A stretch of 64,000 nucleotides of DNA, taken from assembly GCF_042767895.1 (NCBI RefSeq), contig NC_091589.1, forward strand, positions 18,980,770 to 19,044,769, read 5' to 3'. The position numbers were made by a program, and so were the translations under genes. Below are positions 32,525 through 45,189 of the stretch, piece after piece. Under the pieces are notes generated by a model. It saw only the letters and a program-made list of their open reading frames with translations, did no database searches and was not told where the DNA came from. Within the stretch, counting starts at the first letter, position 1; every line of letters begins with the position of its first letter. Origin of the DNA: Penaeus vannamei (taxonomy: Eukaryota > Arthropoda > Malacostraca > Decapoda > Penaeidae).

Positions 32525-35500
32525 AAAAACGGCAAAATCAAGCGTATTACAGCCTTCTGAGAGAAAGGTCGAAAAAAACCTTAAACGCTTTTAAATGATA
32601 ATTATGATTTTAATATGAATTCAGGTAATTATGATTATTTTCATGATAATTCCTTTATAATTAACAATAATGATGATAATTATAATGATAATGGCAATAA
32701 TAATGATAATAAAGGATGAGAATTATAATTATAATTTATATAATTCCTACAATTATAACAATAATGAACTCTATTCTAATAATTTTCATACCAATAATGA
32801 CAATAGAAATAATAATGATATCATTATTATGGTGATGATAATGAGTATTATTGTCACTATTATTTCTATAATTATCATTATTATTATTATCAATATAAAA
32901 ATAGTTATAATGATAAAAATGAGAGTAATAATTAGCAAAATTATCATTATATCTGCAATAATGATAATGATAATAATGATGATCATGACGATAATGACTA
33001 TAAGGTTGATAATCATAAGAATAATGACAATAATTATGATAATGATAATAATAATCATGAAATAAAGGTGAAAACTAATACAATCCCTTTAGTCTAAAAA
33101 ACGGCAAAATCTTGCGTATTACAGCCTTATGAGAGAAAGGTCGAAAAAAACTTTTTTGCTTTTAAATGATAATTATGATGATTTTAAAATTAATTCAGGC
33201 AATTATGATGATTTTCATTATTATTCCTTTATTATTAATAATAATGATGATAATCACGATGATAATGTTAATGGTAATAATAATAAAAGGATAGTTATAA
33301 TCATAATTTTGATAATCACTGCAATAATAGCAATAATAGCAATAATTTTCATACTAATGACAATAGAAATAATAATAATATCATTATTATTGTTATTATA
33401 ATGTGTATTATTGTCATTATTATTTCTAAAATTATCATTGTTATTATCATTATAAAAATAGTTATAATGATGTAAATGACAGTAGTAATTGGCATAATAA
33501 TCATTATAACTGCAATAATAATAATGATAATCATAAGAATAATGATAATAAGGATGATAAAAATAACCAGAGTCCATTTATAATGAAATAAAGGCTAAAA
33601 CTAATAAAATCTGATAAGTCGAAAAACGGCAAAATCTACCGTATTACAGCCTCCTGAGAGCAAGATAAAAAAGAAACCGCTTTTTCGCTTTTAAATGATA
33701 ATAATGATGATTCTAAAATTTATTCAGGTAATTATGATGATTTTCATGATAATACCTTTATTATTAACAATAATGATGATAATTATGATGATGATGACAA
33801 TAATATTGATGATAATAATAATAAAATGATCATTATAATGATATTTTTGATAATTACTGCAATAATAGCAATAATGAACTCTATTCTATTAATATTCATA
33901 CTAATAATGGCAACAGAAATGATAATGATATCATTTTTATTGTTATTATAATGAGTATTATTGTCATTATTATTTCTAAAATTATCATTATTGTTATTCT
34001 CATTACAAAAATGGTTATGATGATGAAAAGGACTAATAATTAGCATAATAATCATTATATCTCATTATTAACAATAATGATGATAATTATGATGATAATG
34101 ACAATAATAATGATGATAATAATAATAAAATGATAATTATAATGATAATTTTGATAATTACTGCAATAATAGCAATAATGAACTCTATTCTAATAATTTT
34201 CATACTAATAATGACAATAGAAATAATAATAATATCATTATTATTGTTATTATAATGAGTATTATTGTCATTATTATTTCTAAAATTATTATTATTGTTA
34301 TTATCATTAGAAAAATAGTTATGATGATAAAAATGACAGTAATAATTAGCATAATAATCATTATAACTGCAATAATGCTAATGATAATAATGATCAATCA
34401 TGACGATAATGACTATAAGGATGATAATCATAAGAATAATGACAGTAATGATGATAATGAGGATAATAATAACCATAGAGTCCATTTCTGATGAAAGCAA
34501 GGCGAAAAATATTAAAATTCCCCAAAACGAAAAAAACGGCAAAATCTAGCGTATTACAGCCTTTTCAGAGAAAGGTCGAAAAACCCGCTTTTTCGCTTTT
34601 GAATGATAATTATGATGATTTTAACATGAATTCAGGAAATTATGAAGATTTTCATGATAATGCCTTTATTATTAACAATAATGATGATAATTATGATGAT
34701 AATGACAATAATAATGATGCCAATAACAATAAAATGATAATCATAAGGCTAATTTTGATAATTACTGGAATAATAGAAAGAATTAACTCTATTCTAATAA
34801 TTTTCATACTAATAATGACAATAGAAATAATAATAATATAATTATTATTGTTATTATAATGAGTATTATTGTCATTATTATTTCTAAAATTATCATTATT
34901 GTTATTATCATTATAAAAATAGTTATAATGATGAAAATGACAGTAATAATTAGCATAATAATCATTATAACTGCAATTATTATAATGATGATAATGATAA
35001 TCATGACGATAATGACTATAATGATGATAATCATAAGGATAATGACAATAATGATAGAGTCCATCTATAATGAAATAAAGGCTAAAACTAATAAAATCCC
35101 ACAAGTCGAAAAAGCGGCAAAATCTACCGTATTACATCGTTTTGAGAGAAACTTCGAAAAAACCGTTTTTCGGTTTTAAATTTTAATTATGATTTTAGCA
35201 TGCATTCAGGTAATATAATGATTTTCATGATAATGCCCTAATTAATACCAATAATAATGATAATTATGATGATAATGAAAATAATAATGATGATAATAAT
35301 AATAATAATAATAATTATATTGATAATTTTGATAATTACTGCAATAATAGCAATAATGAACTCTATTCTAATAATTTTTATACCAATAATGACAGTAGAA
35401 ATAATAATGATATCATAATTCTTGTTATTGAAATTATTAATTCTATAAATATAATTATTGTTATTATCATTATAAAAATAGTTATAATGAAAATGACCGT

Positions 35501-36861
35501 AATAATTAGCATAATAATCATTAAAACTGAGAGAATGATAATGATAGTCATGACGATAATGACTATAATGATGATAATCATAAGAATAATGACAATAATG
35601 ATGATAATTATGCTAATAATAATCATAGAGTCCATTTATAATGAAATAAAGGCTAAAACTAAAAGTCGAAAAAACGGCAGAATCTGCAGCCTTTTGAGAG
35701 AAAAGTCGAAAAAAAAACTTTTTCGCTTTTAAATGATAATTATGATGAATTTATCAGAAATTCAGGTAATTATTATGATTTTCATGATAATGCCTTTAAT
35801 ATTAACTATAACGATGATAATTATGATGATAATGACAATAATAATGATGATAATAATAATAAAATGGTAATTATAATGATAATTTTGATAATTACAGCAA
35901 TATAGCAATAATGCTAAAATAATGGCAATAGAAATAATAATAATATCATTGTTATTGTTATTATAGTGATTATTTATGTCATTATTATTTCTAGAATTAT
36001 TATTAATATTATTATTATAAAAATAGTTTTAAGGATGAAAATGACAGTAATAATTAGCATAATAATTATTATGATATCAATATTGATTATGATAATAATG
36101 ATAATCATTACGATAATGACAATAATGATGATAGTCATAAGAATAATGACAATAATGTTGATAATGATGATAATAATAATCATAGAGTCCATTTATAATG
36201 AAATAAAGGCTAAAACTAATAAAATTCCAAAAGTCGAAAAAACGGGAAAATCTAGCGTATTACAGCCTTATGAGAGAAAGGTCGAAAAAACCTTTTTCGC
36301 ATTTAAAGGATAATTATGATGATTTTATCATAAATTCAGGTAATTATGATAATGCCTTTATTAATAACAATAATGATGATAATTACAATGATAATGATAA
36401 TAATAATAAAATGAGAAATATAATGATAATTTTGAAAATTACTGCAATAATAGCAATAATGAACTCTATTCTAATAATTTTCATACTAATAATGACAAAA
36501 GAAATAATATTATTATTGTTATTATAATGAGTATTATTGTCATTATTATTTTTAAAAGTATCATTATTGTTATCATTATAGTTATAATGATAAAAATGAC
36601 AGTAATAATTAGCATAATAATCATTATAACTGCAATAATGATAATGATAATAATGATAATCATGACTATAATGACTATAATGATGATAATCATAAGAATA
36701 ATGACTATAATGATGATAATAATAATAAAATGAGTATCATAATGATACTTTTGATCATTACTGCAATAATTGCAATAATGACCTCTATTTTAATAATTTG
36801 CATTCTAATAATGACAATAGAAATAATAATATCATTATTATTTTTATTATAATGAGTATTA
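32525..36861 (+). repeat. Satellite tract S4
   Basis: About seven monomers in plus orientation; the GAGTCCATT marker recurs near 33570, 34483, 35056, 35628 and 36184, with further degenerate or truncated units between 32525 and 34080. From about 35190 to the gypsy border it mirrors S1 (8836-10520) with only small indels. It ends ATGAGTATTA at the start of copy C. Confidence 0.94.
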
Positions 36862-37200
36862 AGAATTCTATGATCTTGCTTTTTTCTTCGAAACACGTCC
36901 ACGCAGACGCTCAGCCTACGCTATCTCCCTCTTCACATCTACACACCTACACATCCAACATTTAGTACATGCATCCTGTACTTTCCTTCCACCCTTTTCT
37001 TACACAACGCCTACACCCACTTACACAACACACACGGTTTCCGAACCTACTAATCGGGTGGTGGCAGCATGCCGTAGGCTTGGAACCCTACATCTGTTCA
37101 TTGCAGACGAATCTTTTCCCTTGAGCAAAATCTCCATATTCTCGGTTGAGCCCGGACTCAACCAGACAACTTAAGTCTACTGGGTCTACATCCTGCTACA
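36862..37200 (+). repeat. 5' LTR or its remnant, copy C
   Basis: From about 36940 to 37200 it aligns with the 3' LTR (shared blocks include ACCTACTAATCGGGTGGTGG and TCTCGGTTGAGCCCGGAC). The first 80 bases share only the initial GAATTCTA. The difference between the two LTRs is large for one insertion, in line with a recombinant copy. Confidence 0.7.
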
Positions 37201-37210
37201 ACTGTCTTTT

Positions 37211-37228
37211 TGGTAGGCAGCGGTGGGA
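37211..37228 (+). other. Primer binding site, tRNA-Leu type (copy C)
   Basis: TGGTAGGCAGCGGTGGGA, 10 bases after the LTR, complements the 3' end of tRNA-Leu(AAG) with one inserted A. Identical to the copy A site. Confidence 0.6.
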
Positions 37229-37328
37229 GAGAAGAGTTATTCTTTTTTATAAAGTGTCTGGTCAAGCCTTTGTGCAAGTCTATCGTAAGCTAAGTAACGG
37301 GTTGTAGAGCAAGTGCTGGGACGCAAAA

Positions 37329-38510
37329 ATGCCTTGCACACGCAATACCGTCCAAGGAAAACCCACTAATGAGTGCTCGGGATCCTCTGCTAACACCCTT
37401 TTTGAGGGCCCGGAGTTTCATCGAGGAGATAACGCTCAATCTTTGACTTTGGGGCAAAGGCTAGAGCCCCATGATCACCTCTCGCTCTCGAAGTATGGGG
37501 AGCTGGTGGACAAATTCGAACGGCTGAATTCTCGGTTCAGTACCCTGGAAAGGCAGTACGCCAATATCGTGCGATTACTGGAGCCCAGGGCATCTGAACC
37601 GTACACTCGTTCACCAGCTGCAGCCTCTGCATCGTAGGTAGAAGTGGGGGTGCATGCGGTCACGACTGACCACTCATCTCAGCGAGCGCCCATCAACCCG
37701 CGTCCCTTAGATCAAGGTATAACCCTGCATGGCCCGATTCCGCCTTACCGGGCAGAGGTCCCATCTAGCCAGCCTCTTCGGAGGAATCAGGAATTGGAAA
37801 TATGGTTGCGGCACATTGAGCAAGCCCATCCTTATGGCACGAATGAGGCTCTGATCCGCGCCGCCCGTGGTAGCTGTAGGGGGACGGCGGATATAGTCGT
37901 TAACTCCCCAGTTTTTGACGGGATTGGGACCTGGGACGAGTTTAAGGAAACCCTTCGACAACGTCTCCGGGGGACGTGCTCGTCGAAGGAGTACCTACGG
38001 CATTTGGGGTCGTACGTACTCGGCGACACTTCCCCTAGGGACTTCTATCTCGCGATCGAGACCGTAGTATACCAAGGCATGCGCGACTATCCTGGTGAAC
38101 TTGGGCCAGCTGAACCTCTGATGAGGACTTTTCTCCAAGGACTCCCGCTCTGGCTGAGGGAAAAGCTCGTGTTGATAGAGGATCAGCCACTTTACCGGGT
38201 GGTCGAAGCAGCCCAAAAAGCCTGGCACCATCGGCACTATGCCGGGCGGGTAGAGAAACCATTGGTCAGTTTCTCGAGCGAGGCAGGGCCTAAACCTCGC
38301 TCTTCTACTCCTCGCGAGGGTCGATCTCCGGTTGATCCCCTAGCAGAGTTACCCGTACGCACTCGAGAACCCTGACGCTGGTGTCCCTACCATCAGGTGA
38401 CTACGCATGACGCCTCCGAGTGTCGTGCGGTGCGAGAAGGTAATCAGTGCACCCGGTGTGGCCGCCGAGGGCATGTGGCTGGGCGGTGCTTTTTTCGGGC
38501 AGAACTGTAG
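37329..38510 (+). pseudogene. gag: Gypsy Gag with two in-frame stops (copy C)
   Basis: One frame from ATG at 37329 to TAG at 38508-38510 is interrupted by TAG at 37635-37637 and TGA at 38373-38375. It holds an N-terminal likely coiled coil, a capsid-like middle part (37644-38375) and, after the TGA, a Cys/His cluster and a CX2CX4HX4C zinc knuckle at about 38445-38489. It is almost identical to copy A gag; one visible difference is a Leu-to-Ser change at residue 17. GTG at 37644 gives the longest uninterrupted piece but is not a likely true start. Confidence 0.82.
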
Positions 38511-38928
38511 GGCACCGCCCAACAGAACACAACTGCAACCACAACGAGCCACTGTCAGGGACAATGATGATGCGGGCGCCGAGGGGAGCGACAATTCCAC
38601 GGAACCGGAGCTTCCCGAGGCACAGTTTCAGGCGCTGTTGAATTGTGTGGTTGCTGGGACTAAGGTCTTGGCCTTTCTTGACTCGGGAAGTGAGGCAACG
38701 GTGGTGAAGGAGTCTTATTTCAGGAGGATTTCCAACACCCCGCTCTCACTGCACCCACGCGGCCTTAGGGGGGCATCTGGGGCCGCGCTGGACATCAAGG
38801 GCAGGGCAACCCTTGAGTTTAAATTTTCCCGAGCTTGCTAGTGCCGGCACTCGGTGTTCGTGGTGAACGACGACACTAGGTTTCCAGCAGAGGTGCTGAT
38901 AGGCGTGGACCTGCTGCGGAGGTTTTAA
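38407..38928 (+). pseudogene. Gypsy aspartic protease frame with internal TAG (copy C)
   Basis: Frame +1 to gag, overlapping it by 104 bases. It has the DSG active-site motif and, after TAG at 38839-38841, the C-terminal LIGVDLL motif and the TAA at 38926-38928. Up to about 38738 the sequence equals copy A; after that there are roughly nine substitutions in about 105 bases, yet the TAG and the TAA remain. Confidence 0.75.
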
Positions 38929-38929
38929 G

Positions 38930-41900
38930 TTGAACCTCTCCCCTGTTTCAGGGGCCAGCTCTGCTAGTTTTAATGGAGTCCGACTCGGGGTTTCGTTCTC
39001 GGGTGCCGGGTCCCTCGGCATCCTGACATACCACGAGCCAGAGGCCGTGCTACGTTGCTGTAGTACGAGCGGCGGAGACCGAGAAGGTGCGATGAGATGT
39101 GCGCGGAGAGATGCGCACGAATCGCCCCCTCGGGCGGGGCGATTCGTGCGATGCCTTGTGAAAGGCTTGAAGGGCAGGACTGGCTTGTGTTGAGAGCGAC
39201 ACAGCCAAGGTCCTGGTGCCTCGTTTGTTGGTGGACCTCTCCCAACCAGAGGTTGACATTTGGATCGTCAACGATCAGACAGTTCCGGTTGAGATCGAGC
39301 AAGGATTCGTCCTCTGCTATGCGGCGATCGTGGAGGTTTCACTTGATCGTCTCGAATACGACGCGGAATCCATCGACCAGGATTCCGGGGTCAACCCGGA
39401 AGATGTGGGCTCATCCTCCGGGGGAGCTTTAGACATCGATGATGGAAGCGAACCGGATAGTCTGATGGCGGACTTGGAGGACAGGTTCGATTTTGTACAA
39501 GGACTCAATGATTTTGGCTATAACACGGACGAGTTTGATGTTTTCCTGGTATGTTCTTTCGAGAACGAGGAACTCCCCTCATCAGCAGGGGCAGTTGGTG
39601 TTCCCCGAGTGAATCTTGCTCACCTGACGTCAGTCCAACGTGAACAACTTGTCCAGGTACTTGATCGTTACCCGGATCTGTTCATCGAAGGGCTGCCTCC
39701 AGGTGTGGTGTCACACATGAAGCATAAAATCAAAACCACGGACGACCAACCCGTCCGTGTGAAACAGTGGCGCCTCCCCGAGAGTACACAGCAGTACATC
39801 CGTGTGGAGGGCGACAAGATGCTTTCTTGCTCACCATGGCTCTCTCCCGTTGTGCTAGTGAAAAAGAAGGATGCTTCGACATGCTTTTGCGTTGACTACC
39901 GTGCTTTGAACGCGAAAACAGTTTCAGATGCGTATCCCATACCCAGGATGGACGCTGCCATTGATCAGCTGGCGAATAAATCTTGGTTTAGTGTCCTCGA
40001 CGCTAAAAGCGCATACTGGACTGTTGAGGTAGATGAGAGGGACCGAGAAAAGACAGCTTTCTCGGACGGCGTCCGTCTGTTTCAGTTTTCGCGTATACCC
40101 TTTGGATTGACGACGGCCCCGTCAACTTTTCAGAGGGCTATCGCCGCCGTTCTCAACCCAGTGTTGGGCCACCACGCGCTGGCATATCTTGACGACGTCG
40201 TAATATACAATGCAGGGTTTGAGCAGCACCTATCTCACCTCGATGCCGTGTTGTAGTTGCTCGCTGGAGCAGGGTTCAGGCTTAACCTTTCAAAGTGTCG
40301 CTTCGCGACCGACACTTCGTTTTTTGGATTACACTGGATGGTGTTTTGCCTGACCCTGACAAGGTTACAGTGATACGAGCCATAAAGACACCACGTAACC
40401 AACACCAGTTCGCCAGTTCTTGGGAGCAACTGGTGCCCAATTACGCAAGGGTCGCATCTCCTTTGACTCGGCTCCTGAAAAAAGATACAAAATTTTCATG
40501 GAGCAAACCTCAGCAGGAGGCTTTTGAACGGCTTAAGCAGGCGCTTGCCACCGCGCCTTGCTTGATCCAACCAAATTTTGAGAAGCCCTTTGAGCTTCAC
40601 ACCGATGCTTCAGGCACGGCGATCGGTGCTTGCCTTATGCAGCTGGATAAGGTTGGGGAACTCCACCCTGTTGCATATTTTTCTCGGAAGCTTAGGGATG
40701 CCGAGACCAGGTACCCGACCATCGATCTGGAAGCCCTCGCTGTTGTCGAGAGCACTAGGCATTATCACCTTTACCTTCATGGGAGACGATTCCGTATCTT
40801 TACAGATCACAGGCCGTTGGTATCAGTCTTCCGCAAGCCAACTGCCTCGGTAAGGATGACGCGATGGGCTCACGAACTGACATTTTACGACTTCGAGCTT
40901 CTTTATAAGCCGGGTCGGGTCCACCACGTCCCGGACTTGCTCAGTCGTCAGATCGCAGCCATTGCTGACCTTGATAGCCCTTGCTGCAACCAGACATGGT
41001 GGAGCGTCATCAGAGAGACCAATTCGAACTTCGGGACCGAGTCCGATAATGAACGAGCTCTGCTTCAGCTCGTGATTCCAAGGTCGCTGCGCGGCGCTGC
41101 TTTGGATGCGGTCCATGCCGTACCGTCTACCGGACATCGGGGCGTCCACAGGACGTATCAGCGACTAAGGGATCCTTTTTACTTTCCCGGGATGTTGGCC
41201 GCATCCCGGAGATATGTCGCTTCATGCACGGCATGTCAATAGAGGAAAGGGCCGATCGCCCGAACCCCACTACAGTCCATGCCGGACGTCGCGGAGCTCC
41301 ATGGATATCCTCACTCTTACCCCTTCGGCGCGTGGAAACAAGTACGTCCTTGTGCTGATTTACCATCTTACCCGGTTTGTCGAGCTGTTCCCGTTGGCAT
41401 CGAAGGACGCCCAAACCGTAGCAGACGTGTTTCTTGCGGAATTCGTTACTCGGTACGGTCCCCCGCGGACCCTGTTATCAGATAACGGCCTTGAATTTCG
41501 CAATCGTCTCCTTTCTGACATCTGTCATCACCTCCAGGTGAAGTCGCTCTTCACTACAGTCTACCATCCGCAAGCCAACAATATGGTGGAGAGGGTGAAT
41601 CGGGTGGTCAAGGACGCCCCGAGCATGCTCCAAATGGATGGTCCTGATTGTTGGGGCGATCTATTACCGTATGTGAGGTTTGCCATCAATTCCTCCATAC
41701 ACCGGAGCGTAAACGACGTCCCTTTGTACCTTCTCACAGGTCGGGATAGTCATTTTCCGCTCGTGGGATCAAACCACGTAATCTATGGCGAAGGGGCCTT
41801 GCCCTCATTAACATCGAAACTCCGAGCAGCTCGGGTGGCCGCTGGTGAGGCCGCCCGAAAGGCTCGTGAGCGTTGGACCGCCGATCACGATCAAAGGCGG

Positions 41901-42276
41901 CAGGCTCGACCACGGGAGTATAACGAGGGGGATCTGGTCTTTGTGCATCGCAGCGTTATCCTGCACCCCAGTCACGGACTGGGTCCCCAATGGTTAGGGC
42001 AAGTCCGGGTCTTGAAAAAGCTCGGGCCCGTGGATTATGTGGTGAGAAGTCCTTTTGCTCCCAAATCAATTTAAAGCATTTCGGGTCACTGCGGAATTCG
42101 TCCCTCCGGACGACTTTCCCCTTTTGGACGGCACAGCCCCACCGGACCCGGAATCGGACATGGGACCTTTACAAGATCCCGGTGCTGATGACCTCTTGGA
42201 TTCGGAATCTTCGGCCCCGTCATCGGAGGGGGTAGACGATGAACCATGGGACCCTGGGTCTGACTGGGACGAGTAG
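38930..42276 (+). pseudogene. Gypsy pol remnant, copy C
   Basis: The frame opens +1 from the protease. A one-base insertion near 39175 in the linker shifts it, and RT then reads in the frame starting at 39216. Lesions shared with copy B are the 21-bp RT loss near 39822, TAG at 40254-40256, deletions near 40321 and 40425, loss near 41025, frameshift near 41293 and loss near 42042. Copy C alone has a TAG at 41240-41242 in the integrase zinc region and an Asp-to-Tyr change near 41359. Pieces up to 346 codons remain open. No active enzyme is expected. Confidence 0.93.
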
Positions 42277-42760
42277 GGAGCAAGACACTTTTCCTTTTCT
42301 TCCACTCACCATTATCTTTATTTTCTCAGAGCCCCAGCGGAATGCATGCTGCCCTCTGTTGATTACCAGTCCATCCTGTAACATAACCCTGTATGACTTG
42401 GATCCTAACACACTTGCAGCCTGTTCTTTTTCAGAGCCTTCCCTTCATCCTGCCCGTGGAGTGGGGAATAGCCTTGACGGTAGTCAACCCGACGACACAT
42501 TACTAATCCCATTTTCCCCCTTCTAATGTTCAGTCGCCCTGTTTCTTCTACTCATTTTGTTCTAATCTATTTCTACTTTTCAGATCATCTCCAGATGGAC
42601 GGCGGCAGGGCCCAGCAGCCAGCTTCTGTCCTTTGGAATGATCCTGTCCTCTCGTATTCACACCCGCCCTCGAGCCACGCGGGTTTTCTCGCCTTCTGCC
42701 TTCGTTTCTGGCAGGGTCGCGCTTTCGTCCTGAACGTCTGCAAAAAACCCTGTACAGCTA

Positions 42761-42785
42761 TTTTTTTTTTTTTTTTTTTTTTTTT
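42761..42785 (+). repeat. Poly(T) run, 25 T
   Basis: The matching position has 13 T in copy B (27682-27694) and an interrupted 6-base run in copy A (2712-2717). Confidence 0.95.
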
Positions 42786-43692
42786 GAGTTTGGTCAAGTT
42801 CTGGCTTCTTTTCAGACCCCGATCGACAGTGTCCCGGAGCTGAGGTCGGTCTACGCTCTTTCCCCATGACGGGAACATAGAGGTGGTTCTTTGTATAGAC
42901 CTGTAGGAATTTAACTTTTCTACGGAGTATTCCTGTAAATAGCTCCCTTTCCTATCATCTTAATCTTCTCTGCCTTTCCTATGTAGTCTAGAGTAACACC
43001 AGGTTTGAGTTATTTTAGTACTTTGTATTTTTCTTACTGTTATTATTGTATAAACCTTTGTATGTTTGTGCCGAAAGATTGAGAGTTTCACCCTCTTAAT
43101 CATGTGTTTCCCTCTTCGTTTTGTTCTTTTAATTTGCATGTTGTGCATATATTCTTAACTTTGTTTGTTTTCTTAGTTTCATGATTTAGTTTTAAGATGT
43201 TTGTTTGTTTTCTTAATACTATTTTACCGTCGAGGTTCCTCTCCCAGCTTCTCAGAGCAATGTCCATACAGAGCTATGTCAGGACCGAGCCCATGACTTC
43301 CAAGGAGGTCTCTTATTGGGGTAAGCTCTGTTGACACCCTTTTCAGATCGCCTGAGAAAGCGGTAATTGTACATATGGAGACATTGCCTCCCTCGACGCC
43401 AACTAATCAATTAATTTTAAGTCAGATCCTCAACTGGGTCAGATCGGTCGGCTTCGCATCAATAACATTTATGGTTGTGTGTTACTTATGCACTTCATAA
43501 TGCAGTGTGTGTTAGAACACGCTAGGCCCAAAGAATAAACCCAGTATGTCTAATACACTCGTGTCCGCAGACACGGACGACGACGCATCGAGGGCTCCAA
43601 AGGGTTCCACCCTCTTTGGTCTAAGGCGATTTGTTCGCCAGCTCTTTATACAGGTGATGGTGCCATGATGATAACGGCTCCAGCTGATCTTG

Positions 43693-43963
43693 CGCACTGG
43701 TGTGCGGGCGCACTCATATGTGCCCCCGCAGTTCTGACCGTACCTAGCGTGCGGGCGCGCTCCCCATGCGCACCCGCCTTCTGATGTTCCGTACTGGCGT
43801 GCGGGCGCGTCCTCTGACGCACCCGCCTTCTGATGATCCACACTGGCGTGCGGGCAAACTCCCCATGCGCATCCGCCTTCCGATGGACCGCACTGGCGTG
43901 CGGCGCGCTCCCCATGCGCACCCGCCTTCCGATGATCCGCACTGCTTCCGATGATCCGCACTG
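43693..43963 (+). repeat. GC-rich minisatellite, copy C, about 5 units
   Basis: Nearly identical to copy B, with the same order of stem variants, plus an 18-base tandem duplication at the right end (CTTCCGATGATCCGCACT repeated). Copy A has about ten units, so unit number varies between copies. Confidence 0.9.
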
Positions 43964-45189
43964 CCGAGATGATGGACCCTGAGATGTTCGCTGACGTGAT
44001 GGTCTTCACCCTCTACACTTCGTCAGAGCCGACCGTTGCTCTGGTTCCTGAAACCCTTCGGGGGCCTTTCCTTCTGTCTCACGATCGTACCTCACGAGAG
44101 ATGGAACGAGTACCTCACAGACACACCTGTTGTTTAAGGAGTCTCTCCTGCGATACTCGTCTTACCCGTCCCCTACTTAGGCGACGCACTGCCCGGAGGA
44201 GGTGTTGCAGTGTACGGCTGCGTACGTCCCGACTCTAAGGATGATGTCATCTCCATGAACCTCGGCCAACGTATCACAAGCCGCCAAAGACGAAGTCCCC
44301 GCCGTGTGCCACGTGCGGTTACATCCCGCAGACGTATTTTTTTCACCTACGACCGAGTCCTGCATGCTTCTTATTCATTTATATATATATTTTTTTACAA
44401 GTCCAACCACCAGTCTAGAAGGACAGAGTTGAATGTATGTTAGTTGTAGTGATAATGTGAACTTGGTTATTTTTATAACCATAAACGTAATATTTACCAA
44501 GACTCACTACTTGTATAGCGTTGAAGTTGCCAAGCTAAAATAGCTATTTATTTATTTTTAAACCTAATTATTGTTGATATGTTTTGGCCGAAGTGCACAG
44601 TTTTAAGACAACTGTTTGATTTTCTCCGTATCCTTTCCTTATTTATCTCTTTCTAATGTTCGTCCCTCTTGTCGACGTCTCCAAATTGTCGCCATAACCA
44701 CCGAAGGAGGTGACGGTCGTTGCCGAACTTTTCTGTTTTACCCCTCCCCTCTCTCGTCTCAGTTGTTTGGATTGTCGAACTATCGGCTTGGTCTTCAGAC
44801 ACTTCATTTGCCTATTTTCTTCTTTCGTGCCATGCTTGGGGCTTGGCCTGTGGGTTTCTTTCGGGATATATATACTAGTGGTTGAGGAAAGGAGAATAAC
44901 TTCGGTCCTGACCTCTGTCCTGCACTTTGGTCCTTCGCGGTTGCAATTTTACCTGTGTTGTGCTCTCGCTCAGATTTACCCTGGGATATACTTCGCGCAC
45001 GGATTTACCAGGATTGCTGAGTATCTCCTCAAGCTAAGGGACGTGGTTGTGTGTAGGAGACGACTGGACTCTTTTGGACTTTAGCGTGACATGCTGCATT
45101 ATTATCTGCAGGGCGCACTCTTTCATGAAGTCCCATAACATTTTTGTGTATTTCCCAGTGTTTGAGAGCATTAGGACCAAGTGATTTAG

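Noticed and set aside
36855..36865. Target site duplication for gypsy copy C
   Set aside because: At best ATT on both sides. In ATT-rich satellite this is uninformative and the exact LTR end is uncertain.
42239..42843. Possible envelope remnant after gypsy pol
   Set aside because: The short frames show no signal peptide, cleavage site or membrane anchor pattern, and the frames are not kept between copies.
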